A stretch of 16,447 bases of DNA from Sphaerochaetaceae bacterium (GCA_023231265.1 JALNVT010000034.1:1-16447), one strand, 5' to 3'; positions 1 to 7,274 are shown, numbered from the stretch's first letter. Numbers and translations: made by a program. The notes: generated by a model not told the origin, from the letters alone.

Positions 1-81
1 ACTAAAAAGATAAAACGATCAGAAATTGAAAAGCAATTGAAATTGATGAAAGATTTTATCCCAATAATTTTGAACTATTAA
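1..81 (+). CDS. C-terminal tail of an unidentified upstream gene (partial)
   Basis: Frame 1 is open from the window edge for 26 codons and ends at TAA 79-81. The visible residues are charged and then hydrophobic, ending in EKQLKLMKDFIPIILNY. The stop lies 22 bases before the dnaG start and there is no terminator between them, so the two are probably cotranscribed. I do not recognise the family. The tail does not resemble the ends of RpsU or YqeY/GatB-like proteins, which often precede dnaG in other bacteria. Too little is present to assign a function, and a chance open frame cannot be excluded. Confidence 0.4.
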   Translation, partial: TKKIKRSEIEKQLKLMKDFIPIILNY

Positions 82-103
82 TACATTATATATAGGAGCA
101 TTC

Positions 104-1930
104 GTGGCAAGGATTTCACAAGAAACTATTACAAATATTAAAAATAAGGTTTATTTATCAGACTATATCTCTCGTTATGCTAAAGTAACTCACAGAAATG
201 GTTCTGATTATGTTTGTTGTTGTCCTTTTCATAAAGAAGATACTCCAAGTATGTACATTCATGATGATAAGCAATATTTCCATTGTTTTGGATGTGGAGT
301 AGGTGGAGACATATTTAAATTTGTCTCACTGATGGATAATTTAAGCTACATAGAAGCAATAAGAAAAATTGCTGAAGACGTTGGAGTCCCTCTTGGAATG
401 GAAAGTGATGCTGATAGAGCACGTGGAGTTCTGTCTTCAGAATTATACTCTCTTTATGATAGATCTAGAAAGTTCATGACAGCATACCTTTTAAAATCTC
501 CTGGAGCTCAGGGAGCAAGAGATTATCTTGCTGAAAGAAAAGTTTCATTGCAGATGGTAGAGAAATTCTCACTTGGTTATTTACCTCCTCAAGGTGATTA
601 TTTCTACAAAAGAATTAAAAAAAGTGGTGATTACAGCGAACAGCTCCTTCATGACAGTGGTCTGTTTTTTACAAGTTCAAGGGATGGTTCTACCAATCTT
701 GGTTCTTTATTTTCCAATCGTCTTGTCTTCCCTGTTAGAACATGGGATAACAAAACTGTAGCATTTTCTGGAAGAGACCTAAGTGGATTTTCAAAGGCTA
801 AATATAGAAATTCGCCAGAAACTGTAATTTACTCAAAAAAAAGAAATCTATTTGGAATTTATGAATCATTAGAAACTTTAAAACAGACGAAAAGTGCTGT
901 AATATGTGAAGGTAATTTTGATGTAGTTGCACTTCATCAAGCAGGTGTTACCAATGCACTTGCATCCCTTGGAACAGCCTTTACAAAAGAACAGGTAAAA
1001 TTGCTATCAAGATATTGTGAAAAAGTATCTGTTCTATTCGATAATGATGGTGCTGGAGTGAAGGCAACAATCAAGGCATTGATTCTCCTTCAGCAGTATG
1101 GAATTCAGAATTATGTCATAGATCTTGTACAATTTAATGATCCATCTGAGCTTTTGATGCAAAAAGGCGAGGAAGAGCTAAAAAAAGAAACTTCAAATGA
1201 AATTTCGGGATTTGATTATCTTGTAAATTATGCAACTTCATTATATGATATACAAAGCCCAAAGGGTAAAGATGAAATTTTCTCTTTTCTTACACCTTAT
1301 TTAGATGCCACACAATCTGAAATAGAAAAAGATTCATTGCTCCAGAGAATATCAGAAATATTGAGAGTTGGAACAAAAAGTGTTGTAACACAGTATTACA
1401 AAGACTACAATCCATCTTCCAATGTAATTGATGACTCTGTACAAAAAGAATTGAGTATATTACCTCTTACACAAAAGAGATTGAATATAGATTTAACGTT
1501 ATTATTGTTGATAGTTAACAATCGGGAGTTATACCCAGCCTTAAGAGGCCAAGTATCAATTGAAGAACTAGAAGACGAGGAGGCTATTTCTTTATATAAT
1601 ATATTAGAGGATTATTCCAGATCTCATGATGATATATGCGGAGATGATTATTTCTTACTTTTGATTCATAATCCACAACTGGTGGCAGATGTTTCTTCCT
1701 CATATTTGATGGAAGATTTTAAACAAGGAAACTGCCAAGAAATGATAGATGAATTGGTTACAAGAATTAGAATAAGAACTTTGGAAAAAGAAAAAGAAAA
1801 ATGTGAGAAACTTTTTAGGTTGACGTTGACTTCAGGTGATGAAGAGAACATTGAACAACTTATGAAAGAGAAAATGGATTTAGACAAAAACGTCGCTTCA
1901 TTGAGAGCGAGTCTCAGTGAAAGTAATTAG
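104..1930 (+). CDS. dnaG: DNA primase DnaG
   Basis: Makes the RNA primers for DNA replication; acts in the cytoplasm with the replicative helicase. The protein has 608 residues, normal for the family. The N-terminal CHC2 zinc-binding domain shows C40, H43, C61 and C64 (CPFH ... CFGC). The TOPRIM catalytic fold follows at about residues 262-345, with the glutamate of EGNFD at E269 and the metal-binding DND motif at D313 and D315. The C-terminal helicase-interaction region (about 440-608) is diverged, as is usual. The GTG start at 104 is chosen because AGGAG at 94-98 sits 5 bases upstream and the family motif spacing fits. The gene overlaps or abuts rpoD, recalling the macromolecular synthesis operon, here without an adjacent rpsU. 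Identification is secure. Confidence 0.97.
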   Translation: MARISQETITNIKNKVYLSDYISRYAKVTHRNGSDYVCCCPFHKEDTPSMYIHDDKQYFHCFGCGVGGDIFKFVSLMDNLSYIEAIRKIAEDVGVPLGMESDADRARGVLSSELYSLYDRSRKFMTAYLLKSPGAQGARDYLAERKVSLQMVEKFSLGYLPPQGDYFYKRIKKSGDYSEQLLHDSGLFFTSSRDGSTNLGSLFSNRLVFPVRTWDNKTVAFSGRDLSGFSKAKYRNSPETVIYSKKRNLFGIYESLETLKQTKSAVICEGNFDVVALHQAGVTNALASLGTAFTKEQVKLLSRYCEKVSVLFDNDGAGVKATIKALILLQQYGIQNYVIDLVQFNDPSELLMQKGEEELKKETSNEISGFDYLVNYATSLYDIQSPKGKDEIFSFLTPYLDATQSEIEKDSLLQRISEILRVGTKSVVTQYYKDYNPSSNVIDDSVQKELSILPLTQKRLNIDLTLLLLIVNNRELYPALRGQVSIEELEDEEAISLYNILEDYSRSHDDICGDDYFLLLIHNPQLVADVSSSYLMEDFKQGNCQEMIDELVTRIRIRTLEKEKEKCEKLFRLTLTSGDEENIEQLMKEKMDLDKNVASLRASLSESN

Positions 1931-4058
1931 TTATAAGGATATGCAAAGAATGCCCAACAAAGAACTTCTATCAGAAAATTTACTTTTTAAAAAAGCTAGC
2001 GATGAAGATGGAGCTAATAAAAAGAAAGTAAAAGTAATTGCTAAAATAGCACCATCTAAAAAAATCAAAATAAAAGCTAAGGCTAAACTTAAAGTAAAAG
2101 TCATCAAGCCTCAAAAAGAAGAAATTGATGATGAAAACGAAGATATTGATTTAGAGAGCGTAGTTGAAACAAAAACCAATGAGGTTCTTGTTGATATTCT
2201 CGGTGATATTGAAGAAGATCCCAATGAAGAAGACATCATTGCTGGTGAAGTCGATGAGTCTGATGATGCCTTGATTGATGATGATGTTGATGAAAGTGAA
2301 GATGATGATATCTTAAGTGTATTGGAAGAACCTAAAGGTAAAACTTTAAAAACAATACCTGATGAAGATGAAGACAGTGATGATGACGATGACGACGACG
2401 ATGATGACGACGATGACGATTCAGATGATGAGGAAATAGAAATAGACTCATCACTCAGAATGGAATTTTCTGGAGAAGAAGAAACTGTTGGTTCATCTGA
2501 GAAAGTTATTGATATCAATTCATTTGATCATACACAAGTTAAAGAAGAAAAAAAATCTGCTGGAGTATTAACAAATACAAAAGGTGATGTAGATGATCCA
2601 ATCCGTCTTTATTTAAGAGAAATCGGAAGAGAGAATTTGTTGTCAGCTGAAGAAGAAGTTATTCTTTCAAAACAGATGGAAGAAGGTAACAAAATAATCG
2701 GTGAGGTCATTAGAGATAGTGGCATATTGATTTCTTTCTTTATTGATATCTTGAAAAAGCTTGAAACTAAAGTTGATGAATCTGAAATGGAATTCTCTCA
2801 GAAAGAATTGAAAGATTTGCTCAGTGAGCAGAAAAGATATAATCAATACTACAGAGAGCAATTAGCTCCTATAAAGTCAAATTTAAAAAATTATAATGAA
2901 CATAAAACCAAGCTTATAAAAGCTGGTTCAGACTTCATGACTGATAAACCTTTGGCTAAAGAGAGAAAGGTATTGTTGAATCAATTGGACAAAGTTGATC
3001 TACAGCCTGAAGAGCTTACAGCATTTACTGACAGATATGTAACAGCAGAGCACACCATAACAAGTGAGATGGAGTCTCTACAATCTTTAGAAAACAAACT
3101 GCACATTGTATCTACAAAAGATCTAAGACAGTTAGGAAGAGATTTGGCTACAAGATCTAAATCAGCAAGTATTGAAAAGAAGTTAAATATGAATTCTTAT
3201 GAAATCAAAGATTTAATTTCTACTTATCAGCAAACAGAAAAGACTTTAAAAGAAATAGAGTACACATTTGAAGCAACAAGAATTGAAATACTTTCAAAGG
3301 CTGTTGAAATAAAACGTGGACAAAAAATGATGAAGACAGCGAAGGATCGTTTGATTCGTGCCAACCTTCGTCTTGTTGTATCAATTGCAAAGAAATATAC
3401 AAATAGAGGTTTGCATTTCTTTGATTTGGTTCAAGAAGGTAATATTGGTTTGATTAAAGCTGTTGAGAAGTTTGAATACAGAAAGGGCTATAAATTCAGT
3501 ACTTATGCTACATGGTGGATCAGACAAGCTATAACAAGATCAATAAGTGACCAGGCTAGAACAATTCGTGTTCCTGTACATATGATTGAGCAGATAAACA
3601 AAGTTGTTAGAGAATCTAGATTACTTATGCAGACTTTGGGAAGAGACCCTACTGATAAAGAAATTGCTGATAGACTTGGTTGGGATGAGAAGAAGGTTAA
3701 AGCAGTTAAAAACGTTGCTAGAGAACCTATTTCTCTTGAGACTCCTGTTGGTGAGGAAGAAGATTCACTGTTATCTGATTTCATTGAAGATAAAGATGTT
3801 GAAAATCCTGCAACTCAAACAGCTTATAGTTTGTTACAGGAGCAACTTCAAGATGTTCTCCATACCTTACCTCCTAGAGAACAAGAAGTACTTAAGATGC
3901 GTTTTGGCCTCGATGGTGGATACTCTTTAACTTTGGAAGAAGTTGGTTTGTATTTTGGTGTAACAAGAGAAAGAATTAGACAGATCGAAGCAAAAGCCCT
4001 CAGAAGATTGAGACATCCAAAAAGAGCTAAACAGTTGAAAGATTTTATAAATTCATAA
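1917..4058 (+). CDS. rpoD: Primary (housekeeping) sigma-70 factor RpoD
   Basis: Directs RNA polymerase to -35/-10 promoters. All core regions are visible: region 1.2 from D226 (DDPIRLYLREIG), a long non-conserved region at about 255-460, region 2 from about 471 to 556 (LRLVVSIAKKY, FDLVQEGNIGLIKAVEKFEY, TYATWWIRQAI), region 3, and region 4 from L651 with its helix-turn-helix at about 672-691 (TLEEVGLYFGVTRERIRQIE). The 713 residues exceed many sigma-70 proteins because of the N-terminus: a lysine-rich stretch (about 33-66), then an acidic stretch (about 67-195) with 14 consecutive aspartates at 155-168. No clear region 1.1 is seen. The start is uncertain. GTG 1917 overlaps dnaG by 14 bases with a weak GAGAG upstream; in-frame ATGs at 1941 and 1950 are alternatives, the latter 10 bases after AAGGA (1935-1939). 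Translational coupling to dnaG is likely. Confidence 0.96.
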   Translation: MKVISYKDMQRMPNKELLSENLLFKKASDEDGANKKKVKVIAKIAPSKKIKIKAKAKLKVKVIKPQKEEIDDENEDIDLESVVETKTNEVLVDILGDIEEDPNEEDIIAGEVDESDDALIDDDVDESEDDDILSVLEEPKGKTLKTIPDEDEDSDDDDDDDDDDDDDDSDDEEIEIDSSLRMEFSGEEETVGSSEKVIDINSFDHTQVKEEKKSAGVLTNTKGDVDDPIRLYLREIGRENLLSAEEEVILSKQMEEGNKIIGEVIRDSGILISFFIDILKKLETKVDESEMEFSQKELKDLLSEQKRYNQYYREQLAPIKSNLKNYNEHKTKLIKAGSDFMTDKPLAKERKVLLNQLDKVDLQPEELTAFTDRYVTAEHTITSEMESLQSLENKLHIVSTKDLRQLGRDLATRSKSASIEKKLNMNSYEIKDLISTYQQTEKTLKEIEYTFEATRIEILSKAVEIKRGQKMMKTAKDRLIRANLRLVVSIAKKYTNRGLHFFDLVQEGNIGLIKAVEKFEYRKGYKFSTYATWWIRQAITRSISDQARTIRVPVHMIEQINKVVRESRLLMQTLGRDPTDKEIADRLGWDEKKVKAVKNVAREPISLETPVGEEEDSLLSDFIEDKDVENPATQTAYSLLQEQLQDVLHTLPPREQEVLKMRFGLDGGYSLTLEEVGLYFGVTRERIRQIEAKALRRLRHPKRAKQLKDFINS

Positions 4059-4072
4059 AAAATAGATTAATT

Positions 4073-4102
4073 CTACCTACTTAATTAATTTTTTGTAGGT
4101 AG
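4073..4102 (+). terminator. Hairpin after rpoD, probable weak terminator
   Basis: CTACCTAC (4073-4080) pairs perfectly with GTAGGTAG (4095-4102) around a 14-base AT loop. It lies 14 bases after the rpoD stop. There is no T run after the stem (GGTATATA follows), so it is not a textbook intrinsic terminator. It may act with another factor or serve as an mRNA 3' end. Confidence 0.45.
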
Positions 4103-4148
4103 GGTATATAATATTGGTAACAAATAATTAATATTTTAGTATTATTTC

Positions 4149-4178
4149 TTGTTATTTAAAAGTTTTTAGTATTATAAT
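4149..4178 (+). promoter_or_regulatory. Predicted sigma-70 promoter for the zinc-ribbon gene
   Basis: TTGTTA (4149-4154) is followed by an 18-base spacer and a perfect TATAAT (4173-4178). The start point would be near 4185, giving a leader of about 170 bases before the zinc-ribbon gene. The rest of the 4059-4354 intergenic stretch is AT-rich. It holds a second TATAAT (4107-4112, no good -35), a weaker pair TTGAAC-N17-TATGTT near 4225-4253, and a 12-base direct repeat. I see no gene or RNA structure of a known family in it. Confidence 0.5.
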
Positions 4179-4357
4179 GCCAATGGTTTTAAACACAGGA
4201 AATAATATTAATAAATAATTAGATTGAACAAGAGTTAAATATATGATATGTTAATTTCTTGTTGTACCTAGTAGTTTTTATCTACAATTATATAGTAACA
4301 ATAGTACTTAAATTAACGTTTTTGTGCTTAAAGATAACATAGTTTCAGGAGAAAGTG

Positions 4358-5161
4358 ATGCAAAAAGAAGTATTCACAAAGTTAACCAAGCTTCAAGATA
4401 GCCTAAAGGCAAAATTCCAGGTTGAGGAAGAAATAAAGACATTACCTCAAGAATTAAAGCAAAAACAAGAGAAGCTTGAATTAATCAAATCAGAGTACAA
4501 TGACTTGTACGTTAACGTTCAAACATTTGATAAAGATGCAAAGACTCTTCGTTTTGATTATGATAACGCTGTTATCGCTCATGAAAAACTTCAACAGAAG
4601 ATGGAGTTGATTTCAACTCAAAGAGAATTTGAAGCTCTTGAAAAAGAGATAAGTGATTCTCAAATTCGTGAACAGAGTTTATTAAAACAGCTTCACGCAA
4701 AAGAAAAAATTCTTGTTGATTTAAAAGCTGAATTGGAAGCAAAAGAAGTTGAAATGAAATCTAATGAAGGTGAAGTTTCTGCAGAAGGTTCCAAGATTGA
4801 AGAGATCTTAGCTGTTAAAAAAACTCAATTAGAAACTTTAGAACACCAATGCAAACTAAGTATAACTGAAGATGGTATTTCTGAGGAATTATACAAAAAG
4901 TTCGCTATAATTGTTAAAAACAAAATTGGTACAGGTATTGTTCCAATTCATGATAATGTTTGTTGTGGTTGTCATACATTGTTACCAGCACAGTTTGTTA
5001 ATGATGTAAGAGCAGAAAATGAAATTGAATTTTGCCCATACTGTTCAAGAGTACTCTTCTATGAAGACAAGGCTCTAGCAGATACAAGTTCTGTAACTAT
5101 CGAAGAAGGTGGATTGACCAGCTTCACAGATGATGATGAATTTGATTTGGACGATATTTAA
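4358..5161 (+). CDS. Coiled-coil protein with C-terminal C4 zinc ribbon (CT398/HP0958-like, DUF164)
   Basis: The 267-residue protein has a long, charged heptad-rich N-terminal part (about residues 1-160), predicted to form a helical hairpin. A C4 zinc ribbon follows: C202-x2-C205 (CCGC) and C226-x2-C229 (CPYC), and then an acidic tail. This layout matches the family of Helicobacter HP0958 (FlgZ, an RpoN/flagellar mRNA partner) and Chlamydia CT398 (CdsZ, a sigma-54/type III secretion partner). Its molecular role here is unproven. The start is ATG 4358, because AGGAG at 4347-4351 lies 6 bases upstream; the preceding in-frame GTG at 4355 would be only 3 bases away. It stands between rpoD and rnpB, with 20 bases before the RNA gene. 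A link to sigma-factor or RNA handling is suggested by family and place but not shown. Confidence 0.85.
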   Translation: MQKEVFTKLTKLQDSLKAKFQVEEEIKTLPQELKQKQEKLELIKSEYNDLYVNVQTFDKDAKTLRFDYDNAVIAHEKLQQKMELISTQREFEALEKEISDSQIREQSLLKQLHAKEKILVDLKAELEAKEVEMKSNEGEVSAEGSKIEEILAVKKTQLETLEHQCKLSITEDGISEELYKKFAIIVKNKIGTGIVPIHDNVCCGCHTLLPAQFVNDVRAENEIEFCPYCSRVLFYEDKALADTSSVTIEEGGLTSFTDDDEFDLDDI

Positions 5162-5167
5162 TATAAT
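5162..5167 (+). promoter_or_regulatory. Possible -10 element for rnpB
   Basis: A perfect TATAAT begins directly after the zinc-ribbon stop codon and would place a start near 5174, just before the P1 helix at 5182. No convincing -35 is found at 17 bases upstream (TTGATT at 5142-5147 leaves only 14), so rnpB might also be processed from readthrough of the preceding gene. Confidence 0.4.
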
Positions 5168-5181
5168 TTGAATTTTAATTG

Positions 5182-5514
5182 AGGTAATCTAGATAATCGC
5201 GTGCAATCATGTGTTGTATGAGGAAAGTCCGGGCTCCACAGGACAAAGACGCCGGATAACGTCCGGAAGCAGTAATGCTATAGAAAGTGCAGCAGAAAAT
5301 AAACCGCCAAGAAATTGGTAAGGGTGAAATGGTGAGGTAAGAGCTCACCGCATGGGTGGTAACATTCCATGGCATGGTAAACCTCGTCTGGAGCAAGTTC
5401 AAGCAGTAAGTGGGCTGTCCGCTCAATCTTACGGGTAGAATGCTAGAGAATAGCAGTAATGCTATTAGTAGATAGATGATTATCGTTATACAAAACTCGG
5501 CTTATTGATTACCT
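5182..5514 (+). ncRNA. rnpB: RNase P RNA (M1 RNA), bacterial type A
   Basis: Catalytic RNA of RNase P, which matures tRNA 5' ends. The conserved 5' core GAGGAAAGTCCGGGCTCCACA begins at 5220, and the internal core GGTGAGGTAAGAGCTCACCGC lies near 5331. The 3' part has TAGATAGATGA (5469) and the P4 strand ending CGGCTTA (5498-5504). P1 closes as AGGTAATC (5182-5189) with GATTACCT (5507-5514). Local helices fit type A: P8 CCGGA/TCCGG with TAAC, P9 AGCA-GTAA-TGCT, a short P12 capped by GAAA, and P18 AATAGCA-GTAA-TGCTATT. P4 pairs 5225-5233 with 5496-5503, keeping the bulged U (5228). Two usually conserved 3' positions differ (see findings). The length of about 333 nt is normal. Ends are set by P1 and are approximate. 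Confidence 0.95.
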
Positions 5515-5521
5515 TTTTTTT
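5507..5521 (+). terminator. rnpB P1 3' strand plus T8 tract, intrinsic terminator
   Basis: The 3' strand of P1 is followed at once by eight T residues (5514-5521). The RNA's closing helix therefore probably doubles as its terminator stem, with the T run releasing polymerase. Some readthrough would be needed if the next gene has no promoter of its own. Confidence 0.6.
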
Positions 5522-5531
5522 ATTATTATAT

Positions 5532-5537
5532 AGGAGG
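5532..5537 (+). promoter_or_regulatory. Shine-Dalgarno AGGAGG deciding the lipoprotein start
   Basis: A full AGGAGG 6 bases before GTG 5544 fixes the translation start. It excludes an upstream start at 5505, which would lie within the RNase P RNA. Confidence 0.85.
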
Positions 5538-5543
5538 CATCTA

Positions 5544-6341
5544 GTGAAAAACTTTTGGATTTTCATTATTTGCCTTTTTTGTTTTTCTATAACTTCATGT
5601 ACGAAAATGACACTGAACAGTGCCCGAAATTCCTACTCTGAAAAAAACTATGAAGAATCTTTAAAATACTTGAGTCTTATTGATAAGAAAGATGAGTCGT
5701 ACCAGACTTTTATTTTAAAAGGGGACAACTATTATCAACTGGGTGAGTATGGAAAAGCTCTGGAATCTTATGAAGTTGCCTCTCATTTGAATGATCAACT
5801 TATCATTGAGAATTTAATTGAACTTTATTTTCTTGATGGAGACATGAAGTCTTCTTTATCTATAATTGAAAAGATGGAAAATAGTAACTTAGAAATAAGT
5901 AAGAGTGATAGAAAAATAGAATACGTTGCTCTTTATAGATCAAATAAAAAAGCTGAGGCCAACAAGGTCCTTGATAATTATCTTGAAGATCTTGATGATT
6001 ATGATGTCATCAAATTGAGAATCTTATCTTATGATTCAGCAAGTAATGTTGTAAGTACAATGCTATCTCAGATTTATGAAGAGAATAAAATTGATAAATT
6101 AGAAGAGCTTGTTGATCTGTGTTATAGTTACAGCTGCTTCAATTCAACCTATTTGACGCTTCTGAATAAAATTTATCAAGATGAAAAATTGACAGACTCA
6201 TTTAGAATTAAATGTCTGTATTACATTTCAACAATTTTTAAAGACATCAATAATGAAAAGCAGTATCTTTATTATCAAAATCTATATAGCGTGATGATGG
6301 AAGGAAAGAATATTAAAATTCCTGCCAAAATATGGAAATAA
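5544..6341 (+). CDS. TPR-repeat lipoprotein of unknown function
   Basis: The 265-residue protein begins with a lipoprotein signal peptide: K2, a hydrophobic core from residue 4 to 16, and the lipobox ITSC with the lipidated cysteine at C19. The mature part is helical and TPR-like. One clear repeat spans about 53-86 (ILKGDNYYQLGEYGKALESY), and weaker ones lie at 24-50 and 87-120. TPRs scaffold protein contacts, and the anchor places it in the periplasm or on a membrane face; no specific partner can be named. GTG 5544 is chosen over an in-frame start at 5505 because AGGAGG (5532-5537) sits 6 bases upstream, the signal peptide then begins correctly, and the longer form would run into rnpB. It converges on mazG. 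No clear own promoter was found; an AT-rich TATTAT at 5521 lacks a -35. Confidence 0.85.
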   Translation: MKNFWIFIICLFCFSITSCTKMTLNSARNSYSEKNYEESLKYLSLIDKKDESYQTFILKGDNYYQLGEYGKALESYEVASHLNDQLIIENLIELYFLDGDMKSSLSIIEKMENSNLEISKSDRKIEYVALYRSNKKAEANKVLDNYLEDLDDYDVIKLRILSYDSASNVVSTMLSQIYEENKIDKLEELVDLCYSYSCFNSTYLTLLNKIYQDEKLTDSFRIKCLYYISTIFKDINNEKQYLYYQNLYSVMMEGKNIKIPAKIWK

Positions 6342-6366
6342 GAGCTCAAAAAATATGAGCTCTTAT
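6338..6366. terminator. Symmetric hairpin between convergent lipoprotein gene and mazG
   Basis: An 11-bp perfect stem (6338-6348 with 6356-6366, core AAGAGCTCA/TGAGCTCTT) closes a 7-base A-rich loop. The lipoprotein stop codon (6339-6341) is inside the stem and mazG ends 14 bases further on. It is placed to act as a bidirectional terminator, although the T runs on either side are poor. Confidence 0.65.
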
Positions 6367-6379
6367 CAATAAATCTATG

Positions 6380-7228
6380 TTATTTGTTTTTGGTGATATC
6401 AAAATCTACTTTCTGTCTTTCTTTAACTTCTTCCCAAACCTTGTCTAATTCTTTAACATTGGTTGGAGTGATTTCAATATCACGAGCATCACAGATATTT
6501 TTTAATTCTTTGAAACGATTTTGAAATTTATTGGTTGAGCGTCTTAGTGCAACTGCTGGATTTACTTTTAGAAATCTTGAATAATTGATGACTGCAAAAA
6601 GTAAGTCACCAAGTTCGTCTTCAACTTCATCCTGAGATCTAGAAATAGCTGTATCGGCTTCAATCAATTCATCTAGTTCTTCACAGATTTTATCAATGAC
6701 ATCCTGTTTGTAAATCCAATCAAATCCTGCTTTACTTGCAAGTTTTTGTGTTTCAAAAGCTTTTGCAATCTCAGGTAAAGATTGTGGAACCTTATCAAAA
6801 AAGTTCTCTTTATTTGGAGTTCTACCTTCAATCTCTGTTTTAACTTTATCCCAAATTTTTAGAACATCTTCGCTGTTCTCTGCTTTTGCATCAGATGTAA
6901 AAACATGTGGATGGCGTCGAACAATTTTCTCACATTCATCGTTTATTGTTTTAACAACATCAAATCCTGTTTCTTCATGAATGGTTGTGAGCATCAACAG
7001 ATTGTTTATGATATCACCGAGCTCTTCACTCTGGTTTTCTTTATCTTTATTGTTAATTGCATCTATGTATTCATATGTTTCATCAATGAGGTAAATAGCA
7101 AAATTTTTTGCTGATTGTTTTTTATCCCATGGACATCCGTTTTCACTTCTGAGTAATTCTGTTATTCCTTTTAAGCGGTTCAAACCATCTATTAAGTTAT
7201 CTTCTTTTTCTAATGTGTAATCAATCAT
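6380..7228 (-). CDS. mazG: Nucleoside triphosphate pyrophosphohydrolase MazG
   Basis: Hydrolyses NTPs/dNTPs to NMP and pyrophosphate, cleaning aberrant nucleotides and, in E. coli, affecting (p)ppGpp. The protein has 282 residues, slightly longer than E. coli MazG (263), with two tandem MazG domains. The first has the family opening NGCPWDKKQS (30-39), metal-binding E50/E53 (DETYEYID) and E69/D72 (EELGD), and then RRHPHVF (104-110). The second has KAGFDW (166-171), EELDELIEAD (183-192) and DELGDLLF (204-211). These are the expected catalytic acids. The ATG at 7228 is the natural start, but no Shine-Dalgarno precedes it; instead TATTAT (7235-7240) lies at -12 to -7. Downstream of tmk on the same strand, 100 bases away, so partial cotranscription is possible. 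Both genes guard nucleotide pools. Confidence 0.95.
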   Translation of the reverse strand: MIDYTLEKEDNLIDGLNRLKGITELLRSENGCPWDKKQSAKNFAIYLIDETYEYIDAINNKDKENQSEELGDIINNLLMLTTIHEETGFDVVKTINDECEKIVRRHPHVFTSDAKAENSEDVLKIWDKVKTEIEGRTPNKENFFDKVPQSLPEIAKAFETQKLASKAGFDWIYKQDVIDKICEELDELIEADTAISRSQDEVEDELGDLLFAVINYSRFLKVNPAVALRRSTNKFQNRFKELKNICDARDIEITPTNVKELDKVWEEVKERQKVDFDITKNK

Positions 7229-7234
7229 AAAAAT

Positions 7235-7240
7235 ATAATA
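7235..7240 (-). promoter_or_regulatory. Possible -10 element for a leaderless mazG mRNA
   Basis: On the minus strand TATTAT lies exactly at -12 to -7 of the mazG ATG, so initiation at the A of the start codon is plausible. The best -35 (TTTAAC, 16-base spacer) is weak, and AT-rich sequence makes chance matches common. Confidence 0.35.
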
Positions 7241-7274
7241 ATAAGAATAGTAAAAAGTTAAAAGGGGATAAAGA

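Noticed and set aside
573..761. Alternative-frame plus-strand open frame inside dnaG
   Set aside because: It is a low-complexity shadow of a conserved gene with no independent support.
2111..2518. Minus-strand open frame coding for a serine-run protein
   Set aside because: It is the complement of the Asp/Glu-rich part of rpoD; GAT/GAC read backwards gives Ser-type codons. It has no ribosome site and no family resemblance.
4177..4218. Tiny 13-codon frame in the rpoD downstream region
   Set aside because: Its first codon overlaps the predicted -10 hexamer, there is no ribosome site, and such frames are expected by chance.
5175..5426. Minus-strand 83-codon open frame
   Set aside because: It lies antisense to the RNase P RNA, whose conserved core explains the sequence.
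5505..5543. Extended N-terminus for the lipoprotein starting at 5505
   Set aside because: It would start inside rnpB and has no ribosome site, whereas AGGAGG sits correctly before GTG 5544 and gives a proper signal peptide.
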